Assembly: GCA_018873245.2 (NCBI GenBank)
Contig: JAEMBT020000001.1
Coordinates: 12,176,220 to 12,240,219, forward strand
Source of the DNA: Archegozetes longisetosus
Taxonomy: Eukaryota > Arthropoda > Arachnida > Sarcoptiformes > Trhypochthoniidae
Direction: 5' to 3'
Length of the DNA: 64,000 nt
The translations under genes and the position numbers were made by a program. Under the pieces are notes generated by a model that made no database searches, had not been told where the DNA came from, and saw only the letters and a list, made by a program, of their open reading frames with translations. This document shows positions 13,670 through 25,343 of the stretch, one piece after another; the first letter of the stretch is position 1; every line of letters begins with the position of its first letter.

Positions 13670-14278
13670 CAGCGGGTGAATCCGGGCTAATGGGTCTAAA
13701 GGGGTTCCCGATCCCCTACCCCTGTGTATATCATTGGATTCAGTTCGTCAAGCTGAGCATTTTGATACCACACTTAACTACTTCTGATCCGAACCTGGCC
13801 ACTTCTGGATAACTCCCGACAGGAGTGGCTGACCCCGCCAAGTGATATATCATTGGACTCAGGACATCGAACTGAGCATTTTGATACTTCACTTGATCAA
13901 TTATCTCAAGTAGTTCTTGAGATATCCATCATTGTTTGATTTAGTACCTCGTAATGGATAAACCTGGATTCTCGAGTCGTAACCCAAACAAGCCTGATAT
14001 AAACTCAGGGAGAATAAGTTAGGTCGCGAAGCGACCTAACCTATTATACCTTAGTTTAAATCAGGTTTGGCTTGGGTTACAACTTGGTAAAGCCAGGTTT
14101 ACCCATTTTCGAGGGGGTTAGGTCTCGGTGGCCAGAAGTGGTCAGGTTCGGGTTGCAAGTACTCAAGTGTGGTATCGAAATGTTCAGCTCGACGAACTAA
14201 ATCCAATGATGTACTACACTTGGAGGTGGGTGGTCGGGAACCCCTTTAGACCCATTAGCCCGGATTTACCCCCGTCAG
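13670..14278. mobile_element. Palindromic foldback element, copy 1
   Basis: The whole segment folds on a centre at about 14029, where GTTAGGTCGCGAAGCGACC is a near-perfect palindrome. Outer ends pair GGGTGAATCCGGGCTAATGG (near 13674) with its degenerate complement near 14255-14275; inner parts pair the AACCTGGATT and AAGCCTGATT words with their complements near 14060-14100. The left arm also holds an internal duplication of the CATTGGA(T/C)TCAG...GAGCATTTTGATAC unit (13732-13780 and 13850-13895). It is GC-richer than its surroundings. The apparent 76-residue open frame at 14128-14358 is an accident of this repeat. Confidence 0.65.
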
Positions 14279-14680
14279 CTCAAAACTTATGCCCAACTTT
14301 GTATTTTTATTTATTATCCATTTATATAGATGAACGAAGCTTTCTGAAGATCAAGTAATGAGTCAAATCAATAGTAATCGTCGAGATAATTTATTAATAT
14401 GAAAATCATTGAGATACGCCCACTAGTTCATAAGATATGATTTAGCCGTGATATAATTTATAGTATTTATTAATAATATACAGATTTGAAAATCAAAAAG
14501 ATTAAATAATCACACCCTATGAGCCGATAGACGCAGCTTAATGATTTTACTATGCTTGCCTGACACTCATTTGACCGACACTCATTTGGTCGACAAATTC
14601 GTTTGACAGACAGGTTGAATTTATATAAAGGTTTCTTCTGTCAACAATAATATAATTGTTTTACCTTCTATGACGATGAA

Positions 14681-15207
14681 TTACGCTCATATTATCGAAA
14701 ATCATTTTTTCGTCAGTCATTTTATAGACAGTTATATTCGTAATAATAGCTGAAGAAATGCAAGCCGAAGTTGTTCAAACAAAAGATATCAGAACAGCCC
14801 TGATCTACACCTTCAGACGAGTGGTTAGAGTATAAACATGACTATCACCATATGTGACATGGATCAGCTAATGTTGATAATTACTTTTATACTCAAACAA
14901 CTTGCCTGACGACCTACGCCAACAATATTTCGATGTTTTGTTGAAACAATTTAGTACTCACATACTACCAACTCGTCAAACAAGTTGTTTGAGTATAAAA
15001 ATAATTATCACCATTAGCTGATCCATGTCACATAGGGTGATACTCATGTTTATACTCTAACCACTTGTCTGAAGGTGTAGATCAGTGCTGTTCTGATATC
15101 TTTTATTCAAACAGCTTCTTCGGCTTGCGCTTCTTCAGCTATTATTACAAATGTAACTTTCTATAAAATTTAGTGACGACAAAATGATTTTCGATAATAG
15201 AGCGTAA
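14681..15207. mobile_element. 527-bp hairpin element with long terminal inverted repeats
   Basis: The left arm (about 14681-14911, starting TTACGCTCATATTATCGAAA) and the right arm (about 14979-15207, ending TCGATAATAGAGCGTAA) are inverted copies with few mismatches, separated by about 70 bp. No coding capacity. It sits just left of foldback copy 2. It is probably a MITE or a foldback (FB)-like element; no clear target duplication was found. Confidence 0.7.
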
Positions 15208-15211
15208 CCAG

Positions 15212-15676
15212 TCTGGACAACTCCCGACGGGAGTGGCTGACCCCGCCAAGTGAGACATCATTGGACTCAGGACATCGAACTGAGCATTTTGATACCTCAC
15301 TTGATCAATTATCACAAGTAGTTCTCGAGATATCCATCATTATTTGGTTTAGTACTTCGTAATAGGTAAACCTGGATTCGAGTCGTAACCGAAACAAGCC
15401 TGATTTAAACTAAGAGAGAACAAGTTAGGTCGCTTCTTGACCTAACCTATTATACCTTATCTAAATTAGGTTTGGCTTAGGTTACAACTTGGTAAAGCCA
15501 GGTATACCCATTTTCGAGGGGTTAAGTCTCGTTGGTCAAAACTGGTCAAGTTCGGGTTCGAAGTAGTCAAGTATGGCATCAAAATGTTCTGCTCGACGAA
15601 TTGAGTCCAATAATGTATTACACTTGGAGGTGGGGGATCGGGAACCCTTTGTACCCATTAGCCCGGATTTACCCTA
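15212..15676. mobile_element. Palindromic foldback element, copy 2 (one outer arm missing)
   Basis: Matches copy 1 from its AACTCCCGACNGGAGTGGCTG word onward (15220 against 13814) to the GCCCGGATTTACCC end (near 15674). The centre near 15435 is the same AGGTCGC...GACCT palindrome, here slightly mutated. The outer left arm of copy 1 is absent, so the element is truncated, or begins at the junction with the 527-bp hairpin. Confidence 0.6.
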
Positions 15677-16919
15677 AAAAAGTGTATATTAATACTTTCG
15701 GACAATTATTTAAGAACTTAGTATAGCTACTAATTAGTGTTAACTTAAGTAAAAAAGCTTGCATTTCATTTAATATTAAGTTTCTTACTTAAGTTAATAA
15801 TAATTACTATATATTAAATTAAATATAGCAGCTGTATTAAATTCTTTAATTAAAAATTGACTGAAAGTATTAATGTTAATATATACCTTTTCGAAAAATG
15901 TGTTTGATAAGTAGACAAGTCGATAGCATACAAATTTGTTCATTGTTTAATTTAAACTAATTTAAAAATAAGAAATCAAATAGAATTTTCATAAAATTTT
16001 TAATTGCTTATGAGATAGTTAGCCAAAATGAAGGGAGAGTTCCGCTGCCCCATAGACCTCGGCCCTCAACCTCCGATTTTGTTGATATTTTTTATACTGA
16101 TAAAGAGGCTAAAATTAATGATGATTTTTGCTTATGACCTAGAGCTTCAACTTATATTAAACATGATAGAAATTTTCAAAGCTAAAAAATTCAAAATTCA
16201 ATTACAAGAGAACCGTTAAGGTTTTTTGAATTTTTTGCACTAAAAATATCAGTATAATCAATAATTTTTACCACTAAAATATAAAACTTATTGATTCAGA
16301 GATTAAAATTTTATAATGAAAAAAATTTCGGAAATTTTTTAAAATATGGCGCCCCAAAAGACCCAAACGAAAAATCAAAGTATTTGTAAGATCTAATCGT
16401 GAAATTTATTTTTATTCAAAGATCGGGTTGGGTCTTTTGGGACGCCATAGTTAAAAAGACGAAAATCTTTCAACAATATTTTAAGTCGCTTTTTATGTAG
16501 ATGAATGTTTAAAATATTTTTAAGATTAATCTTTACTCAAAATCTTATTCAAACACATGGTTTCTGTCAAAGAAACATTGATTATTCTCTTGCAATGAAT
16601 TTTTGAAGGCCTAGACCCTGAAAATTCAAACAACCCATTGTAGACTTTGACATCAAAATTAATACACAAACTACTTTCAATTTCGATCAGATTCAATTAA
16701 ATGAAATTCACAATAGTTAAAGTTTCTAAAAGTAGACTAGTTTTATTGTTCTATAAAAAATTAGTTTATACATATCTGAGAGACTGGAGCCAATGTCATT
16801 TAGGAACTCTTCTTTATTGCTTCCTGATGCTCAAAACATCCCAACTAAGTACTTCACATAAATTGTTAATTAAAACTCAAAAAACACTATCTCAGCAGCT
16901 ATTTTTTATAATCGGTTAA
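15677..16919. repeat. Intergenic DNA with a small perfect-ended inverted repeat
   Basis: Mostly featureless AT-rich DNA. At 16346-16449 the word ATGGCGCCCCAAAAGACCCAA is mirrored by TTGGGTCTTTTGGGACGCCAT with about 60 bp between, a MITE-like foldback of about 104 bp. No gene seen; the short open frames have no recognisable features. Confidence 0.5.
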
Positions 16920-18366
16920 GGTATACCAACCATCCGAAAGCTAGCTTCTCTTACGATGAAATTTCACTTTCGGTTAGTTTTGCCAAAAAATAGCTTTATT
17001 CCTAGATTAAAGTTTTTCAAGTGTTTCACTTGTTTATAGTAATAGTAAAGTATTTAGATTTAAATTTATTAGTTTTAAAGTTATTTAATAACTTATGAAT
17101 AAAGATATGAATCAAATAGATAATATACTGAAAGGTAGTGTAAGATTTAATGAATTAAAGTCTTATATTCAAAAAATTGATCTAATTTATGAATTTGGAG
17201 TGGATGAAATGGGGTTTGCAATTGAAAAGAAAATGATTCCAGAATTAATAGACATAAGTTGTATTCATTGTCCAGGTATATAGCATAAAATTTTATTTTG
17301 AAGTATTGTCTTCAATATATAGTTTATTTTTAAACTAAAGGTAAAATTATGAAACTTCGATATATAAGTTGCAGCAAAATAAAAATATATTTTAATGTAA
17401 TAATTACAATACAACAATTAATTCAATTAAAGACACATGGTTTGAAAGTTCAAGTTTAACTCTAATTCAAGATTTTCAATTAATTTACTTCTGGGCATAT
17501 GACTGTCTTTAAAGCAGTCAGCGAATTGCAACTATCAAAGAAAACAGCAATAAAATTATATTCAAAATTAAGAGAAGTTTGTTCAATAATTGTTGCAAAT
17601 AACTCAAAAAATTGGTGGTGTTAATAAAGTGGTGGAAATAGACGAAAGTAAAATCTAACATATGTAAAATTTATAGTAAATGCTTCTTTTTTGATAGTTA
17701 ATTTTTGAGATAAACGATTCAAAGTTGTTTTCATAAATTTTTTAGAAAATACAATAAGGGTCGATTTTCGAAAAACCCAAAAGATTGGGTATTTGGGAGA
17801 ATAGAAAGAGGATCGAGAAGTTGTTTAATGGTTCCAGTCGAAAGAAGAGATAAAAATAACTTTAATGCTAATGACTTTTAAATATATCGAATCCGATACT
17901 ACTATTATTTCGGACGAATGGCGTGCATACAGGGCTTTAGAGAATTTTTCATACATTCACAAAAGTGCCAATCATTCTTATAATTTTGTAAGCCCTGACG
18001 ACCCAGAAGTTCATACACAAAACATTAAAAATCTTTGGCATCAGTATAATGCTCAAAAACTAATAATAGAAGCCAATGTGAAACATATTTGCCTCAATTT
18101 TTATATTGGCAAAAATTTCATCAAACTAATCCATTTAAAAGATTTGAACAAATTTGTGAACACATTAGATCGTGAAATCCTTGTGCATTTAATATTAAAT
18201 TATTATTCCCTGAAGATGATTAATTTCCTATCTAAATTTTATTATTGAATTTAATTCTTACTACTCGTTTATCATAAATAAATTTCGAGTCTTTTTAAAA
18301 ATATAAAAAGTACTTTTATTTGCCGAAAGTAATATACTATGGTAATATTCGGATGGTTGGTGCACC
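16920..18366 (+). mobile_element. Decayed Merlin (IS1016/ISXO2-like) DNA transposon
   Basis: Terminal inverted repeats: GGTATACCAACCATCCGAA at 16920 and the complement of TTCGGATGGTTGGTGCACC ending at 18366 (17 of 19 positions agree). Between them lie broken pieces of one transposase: an N-terminal segment with a CxxCP zinc-ribbon start (17095-17283), a stretch reading KIGGVNKVVEIDESK near 17610-17655, WVFGRIERGS near 17790, and DTTIISDEWRAYRAL followed by NHSYNFV...HTQNI near 17890-18040. The VEIDESK, SDEWRAY and NHS...HT motifs are the DDE signature of the ISXO2-like/Merlin transposase. Several frameshifts and stops make it inactive. Merlin moves by cut-and-paste. No clean target duplication could be read. 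Confidence 0.75.
17865..18248 (+). pseudogene. Merlin transposase catalytic-domain fragment
   Basis: The largest intact piece of the Merlin transposase, 127 codons. It carries the second acidic motif (ISDEWRAYRAL), the VNHS-like NHSYNFVSPDDPEVHTQNI segment and the start of the last helix with NLWHQYN, where the family has an IEstW...K motif. The first acidic residue (VEIDES) lies upstream in another frame, so the fragment cannot encode an active enzyme. Confidence 0.7.
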
Positions 18367-20354
18367 CTAGCCATATAATCTTTAACAACTTATATTAGTG
18401 TACATTTTAGCCAAAAGTAAAAAAATGGCTTTCTGACCGCTAAAGAACCCCCATGTAAGCGCGATATGTTATTTCTGGACCATAATCTTTTTTTTTTATA
18501 GACAATGGGTGTAAAGTATGACAGTTGTAAATTAATATTTACTCTAAGTAAAGTTAAAAACGTGTTTATGAAGAATATAAAGTTAAGCTTAGAGAAAAGT
18601 CTGAGCTAAATGCGAATATTGAGCACAAAAATGCACGGGCAGAAATGAATTCGATGAATTATACACATATTATTACAACAAGAAATAGAGGATGGATCCA
18701 TAGAGATCATAAGGATAGAATAGATACTCCAGCTTCCGTATTCTTCGAAATTATATAAATATGAGTGCAAGGTAGAACTCGAATTAATCCGAGAGATTAC
18801 ATCAAATCCCCGGATATTAAAATATCAAATGGTGACAAAAGAATGTTTAAGAATAACTCTTTAAATATGAAAAATTCTTAAGGAGACTGAATACCAGTTT
18901 TTCTTGATATTTGATGATTCCGAAAGACTCGGATCCAATCCAGGGAGAACTGATGGCTCTAAATATAAAAGGCGGCCAAATGACTCCGTGAAACAGTTGG
19001 TGAAGGCTCATTAGGCGTGTTGTCTTTTATTTAGGAAGTAATGGGAAGACTATAGATTCCTCCATCAAGGGAGAATTGATATTAATTGATAACAATAAGA
19101 ATATTGACACCGATTGACTTCAGCGAAGAAGATAATAGTTACCCGATATTGATACTATGATTTATGACACAGAACTTATAACATTTCTAACGAGTGATAT
19201 GTCATTAGAAGAGAAAAATTGCTTTAATTTGCTCAAAACCAGAAAGCATTTAGTTTTATTACATATTGGCTGCTTTGAAAGAGTTTGGCAAAACATTTCA
19301 TAATGTTTTAGTAATTTGTAGCGATGCAGTTGAATATATGAAGATTAAGAGAGGTTATAATAACAATTTGCTTCACATAACAGACATATCACATTTAATT
19401 CATATTTAAAAGACACAGAGAAGTAGATTATAAAATAGGTGCGATTCTCGAAACTTCAAACAAACTCTGTAATCAATATGTTTCACACATTACTAAATTC
19501 GAAATCGAAGCTAAAATAGCAATAATAATTCCAAGAGCAATCGAATCTAGCCGGTAGTTAGTTTTCAAGTCTTCAAAGTAATCAGGGATAAGTGACAATA
19601 TATTTGTAATTTCTTTGATCACTTAAAACTGGAGAATTCGAGTTTAATTAACAAAAAGTTTGAGAAAATTACTAAATAAATAGGCAAAAGTGATGGACGT
19701 CGAGTACATTATCTTAAAATAACTCGTTTGATTGAATGTTTCAGTTCTATCAAAGAATCGAAAAGAAATTGGAAGTATCGACCTCTAATTTTCATATCTT
19801 TTACGATTTACTTATTGTTCAAATGGAAAATGAAATAAAAAATATGAAGATTTTTTAAAATGATAATAGAATTTTGCTTAAAAGTTTTGATTTACTCACA
19901 AAAATGATTTAAATACACGACTCGAGTCTTTTTTCGTAGCTTTCAATGATAAATAGGTTCAAAATATGGACGGAAACCTCGATAAATCAGTTCTTAGGAA
20001 GGATGATCTTTTCAATAAACGAATTTTGATCCCTTTATGATATCATTGAATCAACCACTTATGTATTATTCAAAATTTTCCAATATACTTAACAATAGAG
20101 TCAGGACCGAAGAGAACTCAATGAATATTTGTTAATGGACAAACCAAATAATACGAATTTGAAAGTTATTGATTTTTAGGTATCAAACCAATTACGTCTC
20201 CCGATTCTAAGTCAGATAGCTTTAAGTTATTTGCCTATCATGTCGTAGCTGTGACGTTGAACGACTTTTCAGTAACTTTCGTGATTTTCAGACAATAAAA
20301 CGTAATTCATTAAGTGATAAAAGTATTAATATGTATTCAGTCTTGAATTATAAC
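18367..20354 (+). pseudogene. Heavily decayed transposase-like region (possibly hAT)
   Basis: No open frame survives, but short three-frame stretches look protein-like: around 19275-19400 a plus-strand reading gives KEFGKTFHNVLVICSDAVEY and then LLHITDISHLIHI, which resembles the D...H region of hAT-type transposases, and 19690-19760 gives GRRVHYLKITRLIECFSSI. The neighbouring 20355-20875 MITE has hAT-type ends, so this could be a relic of a related autonomous element. Assignment is tentative. Confidence 0.3.
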
Positions 20355-20875
20355 TAGGGTGACCACCTCTGGCTTGACTCAGGACGGGGACAAAAATATC
20401 AAAGGGGGGACCCTTACATTTTTAAAAAGAAAAATGCCGTTTTTATTTGGCATTACAGATATTTAGGTGTCAAACAATACATTCTAATATTAAAATATTG
20501 AACACTATCAGCCATGGTTGATTTCAAAAGTATATTTTTTCTTAAAAAATGACATCTTTCAAAGGTTATTCAAAAGTAAGAAATACTGGTTTATGTCAGA
20601 TATGTCAAGACAGAAAAGATTAATTCAATAACTTTTGATTTTAAACCATAGGTGTTCAAAACATTAGACTGGATTTCTTATCCGTTATCATTTATAAAAC
20701 TAATTCAATGTTTGAATTTCTAAGAAATAACTTCTAAGCATATTTTTTAAAATGAAAATTTAGAAACGGGACAGCTAATTGTCCCGTCGAGAGTTTTTGG
20801 TATGACGGGATTTCTGTCTTTTATCTTTTAAAAGACGGGACTGTCCCGTCAAAAACGGGACGGGTGGTCACTCTA
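20355..20875. mobile_element. hAT-type MITE with 8-bp target duplication
   Basis: Ends TAGGGTGACCACC (20355) and GGTGGTCACTCTA (to 20875) are inverted repeats with one mismatch. Directly outside both ends is ATTATAAC (20347-20354 and 20876-20883), an exact 8-bp duplication as made by hAT transposases. The interior is non-coding with GGGAC/GTCCC-rich subterminal words. A truncated second copy lies at about 48130-48365. Confidence 0.85.
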
Positions 20876-20883
20876 ATTATAAC

Positions 20884-21959
20884 AAAGGTATTCAAAGCAA
20901 TTTTATGTTACATTTAATAAACATCATTTTTTGTAATGGCAAAATGATGTTTTTCTGATGTTTATTAGCGAATAAACAAATTCATCAAAGGATTTATAAG
21001 ACCAAATAAAATATACGTGTTTTTCAAAAATAAAACGAAATAACACCCTTCCCTAATTGTGGGATAACTTTATATCACATTACATTGAAAGGCAACTGTG
21101 GTGATATTTAATTGAATGATATACAAAACTAATTTCTGCCGCGATAACACTCCTTTCTTCAGATGAGTGTTTTTTGCGAAAATATTATTCACGCGTCAAT
21201 ATAGTTTTAGAATTGTTAGTTTGCTCTTTTCGATTACTTCGCTTCCTAAAGCCGCTAATCCTCCATATTTCACTGTGAAGAGAGTTATAATATGAACATA
21301 TTACGTTAAAATCTACTTCTTTTCGTAAGCATTCTAGGAATTTTCCTTCTTTGAGCCACAAATAAAATTAATATAAATCTTTGCAATTATTAAGTGATGG
21401 TTCATTCTCACGTCTTTAAAACATTCAAAAACAATTAAACTCACATAACAGAAGATAACTCATAACAGATACGTATAATTTGATTTTGGTAAAAAGTCTA
21501 ATTGTAGCAATAGTCTAATCTGAGCTTAAATACAGAGTAGATCACATGCTTGCCTAAACAATCTCTTATGTTCGAAATACTATTTACCCTCTCGGAGTTT
21601 GTGAATTGAATTTTTCATAAGGTTTATTCAAACTAAGGAATATTTGATAAAGATTTTATTGTCTCAAAATTGTTTTAACCTTTTAATTATCAAAGATCTG
21701 TACGATTTCTACTAAATTTATTTTTGTATCTACTCCTGTACACTGAACTAAATTCCGTACAATGCAGGACGACTTTGTACAGGTGGTAAGTATATCTCAT
21801 TTAAGTCTATACCCCAAATCTAGGAAATATCTTCCTATAAAAATGACAAATATGTATCAGAAGTCTTTTACCTAGGGTTATTCAATAAAATAACATTAGA
21901 AAACTCAAACGAACATGTTGTACCACAAAATATATTACAATATATTTTATACGATAGAT
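20884..21959. other. AT-rich intergenic DNA
   Basis: No gene seen. A small inverted repeat of AAACATCATTTT occurs near 20925-20970. Confidence 0.55.
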
Positions 21960-21965
21960 TGGAGT

Positions 21966-22890
21966 TGTGCGAATTGGGTTACTAGTAACTCAGTTACTTA
22001 ATGAAATAACTGGTTACTGGTTACTGGTTACACGGTTCTGCATACGGTTACTTTTTCGGTTACTCTTTAAAATTTTCCCATTGCTTCTATTGATTTGTTT
22101 TTTATTTAAACGATTAATTGATATCGATATTAAAATATCAAATATTAGTTCTGTTTCATCTTTACAAACACCATTATCCAAAGTACCATAATAAATGAAA
22201 TCTTATTTGAATTCAGATAAGGAACCTATTGAATAGAGTTGTGGAGTATAAACTGTAAATATTAATATTTTCCATTAATATCAGAATTTGTTCAGCAATC
22301 TTTATGTGTTACTGGTAGTTCAATTCCATGTGAACAATAATTTTCTAAAATGGGTCAGATAATAAGTGATCGAAGAACAAATTTTGGCAGAAATAAAGCT
22401 GAAATGATTATATTTATTTGCTGTAATTTATCAAATTTAAAGAAATAAATTCTATACTATTCAAGAACATTCTGTCGAATACTACTATATTTGTATCTGA
22501 TTCTAAGAGTTCTTAATTATTATAAATAAGATTAATTCTAACAAGTTCTGTTAAAATTTATAATCTTTAAGCAATGCTCAATAATATCATTTAATTAATT
22601 ATTTTTTAGCTTTAGTCTTAATAAATCAACTTTCGAAAAGTAACCACAAAAGTAACCAAATAATCGAGTATTTTGAAGTAACAATAACCGAGCATCCAAT
22701 TAGTTCATAGTAACCGCTCAGCTCTATTGCACAGCTATACGAAAAGTAGGATGCCAAGACCGTATGGGACCATTGCCTAAATTGATTCCACAACAAGCTA
22801 TATATTTTTGGAAAAGTCTCGACAAGAAGGATTGTCAATGAGCACAATTTGAAGTAACGTAGCGTTACGGAAACGGAGGGCAAAATTGGG
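21966..22890. repeat. Region bounded by inverted GTTAC-rich repeats
   Basis: From 21975 to about 22060 the plus strand repeats GGTTACT/GTTAC words many times; from 22630 to about 22720, and again at 22853-22870, the complementary AGTAAC words recur. The inverted arrangement suggests the ends of one transposon of about 0.9 kb with clustered subterminal transposase-binding-like repeats. The interior is non-coding AT-rich DNA. Superfamily unknown. Confidence 0.4.
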
Positions 22891-23140
22891 TCGCTAAAGT
22901 TTCACAATCATACGCCTCCGGAACCTACCTCCTCATGGTGACGGCGGGCAGCTGACTTACAAATATAAGTCAGGCTAAGGCTCCCGACCAAAAAATATAC
23001 CCTCATGGCGGATGGCGAGCTCCGAGGGGTCTCGGGCGGTACGCTCTCAAATAAAGCCTCTTAGACTTAGCTCCCATGAGATTTCAGCTGGTAATCCCAT
23101 GTAGGTCCGCGGGCGGATCAGATCGTGGCACAGGAACTCT
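22890..23140. repeat. GC-rich segment, probable retroelement or repeat fragment
   Basis: Compositionally out of place: about 250 bp rich in G and C in a roughly 70% AT window, with words such as ATGGTGACGGCGGGCAGCTG and GGTCTCGGGCGGTACGC. No open frame or RNA fold was recognised. It ends just upstream of an LTR-like block. Likely a fragment of a dispersed repeat (for example a retroelement untranslated region). Confidence 0.35.
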
Positions 23141-23272
23141 ATAAAGTACTGTGAAATAGAAAAATATTATTTAGCTTTTATGTTTATTTAGAGTAAATAT
23201 TAATCTATTTTTGATATGATAATAATAAAGTAAAGGTATCTTAAAGTAAAAATAGTAGTTACATCTTTTAGG

Positions 23273-23715
23273 TGTCCTAAGTTTTTAGTTACAGTGTAGG
23301 TAAATTTCCAATTGACTATGTATTGTCTACCTAAATTACAAGTATTTTGATGTAAAAATAATTTTTTCCATTGAGCTAAATATAGTAAGTTTAGGACATC
23401 AAAAAGAGTATAAAAGCAGAGGTGATTTCATATTAAGAACAGTCTTATTTCTTACTTCGTACTGTAAAATATGTAAGAAATCATCTCTTACTTTTTACTG
23501 TATAGTATGTAAGAAATCTCTCTTACTTTGTACTGTATGGTATGTAAAAAAAGTAATAGTGAATAACTACTAATGTATCGTTATATATTTGTATTAATAA
23601 AAGAAGATCTATATCAAAAGTAAGTTATAACTTAATTCCCTACTAAAGCACATTCTATCGAGTCCTATTAGACTCTCTGATAGAATTATAAGTAACAACG
23701 GATTGGGATCTTACA
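23273..23715 (+). mobile_element. Solo-LTR-like block (TG...CA, 443 bp)
   Basis: Begins TGTCCTAAG and ends CTTACA. It contains a TATA-like GTATAAAAGCAGAG at about 23408 and is followed by TTGAGGCCCCCCGATTCC, which resembles the leader/primer-site region after a retroviral-type LTR. Between 23446 and 23550 there are three tandem copies of a roughly 38-bp unit (TCTTACTTNGTACTGTANNGTATGTAAGAAA). No gag or pol frame follows and no second LTR is in the window, so it is a solo LTR or a 5' remnant. Confidence 0.5.
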
Positions 23716-25343
23716 TTGAGGCCCCCCGATTCCAATTCGTGCAACTCGGACACACACACACACACACACACATGAAAGACTCTACAAAAAACATATAGAT
23801 TGGGTCTTTCGTGTATAGATGATCCCTCGTCACAGAAATAAATGTGACAGTACTTTATCTACGTTTTAGTAGATAGAGTACTTTCCGATGCCGCAGCCAT
23901 TTCCGAGTACTGTTGTCAGTGCAAAAATGGCCAGAGAACCGTCGGATGTTGTGCGCACATAATGACGGTTCTCTGGTTTCTCAGATATGGCAGATACCAG
24001 CCTGAGATTCAAATAGCTGCAGAGTCGCTGAGCAGTCTCTGTGTGGTGCTTGAAAGTACTGACGATGAAAACTCTCAATGATTTATTTATCTATATTTTT
24101 ATTTTATTTATAATTTACCTTTCGCTCTTAGCCTTTTATATGACCTTGAAACATTTAATGTTATCTATATATATATATTTGTAACCTACTCTTGATACTG
24201 AGCCTTTTGACATCTATCTTGCTACGAAAAAATCACTTTTTCTGGGGTCAAAATAGGCTAATATTTCGTGAACGCCATGACCCAGTCATAAAATTTATAT
24301 ATTTAGACTCTACTCCGTCATGCTTGGTATTTTGACATCAGAATATATTTGGAATCAAGATAAGCTATTTCCTGGAATTCTCCTTATATTAATATAAAAT
24401 ATGAACAAATTTCTTTCCATTCACTCCTCATGAAGCAAATGTATCACAAGTATTTATAAACTATGTAAAGGAGTAGAGTTTAAGATTATTTATATTTATT
24501 AAAAGATAGTTTAATTAACATTTTTTATGTCGATTGCAGTTTGATCTGGAAATAGGTTTTCACAGGTTTTTTGGATTTATCTTATTTTTAGAGTTGACTT
24601 GTGAAAAGGTTTCAAGTATTGACTTATAGGGATTAAAATAGCGAGGGATTAAAACTTAAAGTTGCCAGAAGTCTGACTCTTTCTGATCAATAACCTTTTA
24701 CTGTATTTCGTATTCTTTATATACAAAATTTATTCAAATGCATCTTCAATTTTATTCTAGAAGGCAAATAGTAAACTTCAAATAAAAATATACTTTTAAA
24801 GCTAAACACAATAACTTTACAACTATTGGACGACAATAAATTGGAGAAATCGAGTGACATAAGTCATTTTGATCTAATGTATAATCTTTGATTTATAAAA
24901 GATTCTATAAATAGTAAAAATAAGTTGGTTCTGGCCTGAAAATTCCTAAATAGCAATTTTTTTATATTTGAGATACGAAAAGTACGATCTCGAAATACGA
25001 TACCAGAAGAGAAACTACGAAAAACCACCGCTTTAAGATATGAAGTACCAAACTTTAAAACTCACAAAACCATAAGAGAAGAGAGTATTGTGTTCATACT
25101 TGAATTTCACTGAGATTATCTTATATATGTTAATTTATCGCTTGATTTAGAGAACCTGTTAGTTTGGTATTTGTAAGAAACGTAACAAGGATTTTAAAAA
25201 TCGCTTCCCATTATCAAGAGTAACTGCTGTTTATTTTCTCAACTATTTGCATTGTATGAAAGAACTAAACTTTTTTAATGAAATCCTGTTACGCAGTTTA
25301 ACTCTGTTGCTCCTTTCAATATTTGGAAACTAAGTCTTTAATA
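23716..25343. other. Intergenic DNA with a CA microsatellite
   Basis: (CA)n lies at about 23752-23772. An inverted repeat AGAGAACCGTC...GACGGTTCTCT sits at about 23932-23973 inside a minus-strand open frame (23866-24078) that shows no recognisable domain. The rest is AT-rich and featureless up to the lectin gene. Confidence 0.45.

Noticed and set aside
14128-14358. Two related open frames (also 15532-15726) with shared GQVRV...MYYTWRW text
   Set aside because: They lie in the palindromic foldback element and its second copy; the similarity is that of the repeat, and the frames end at unrelated places.
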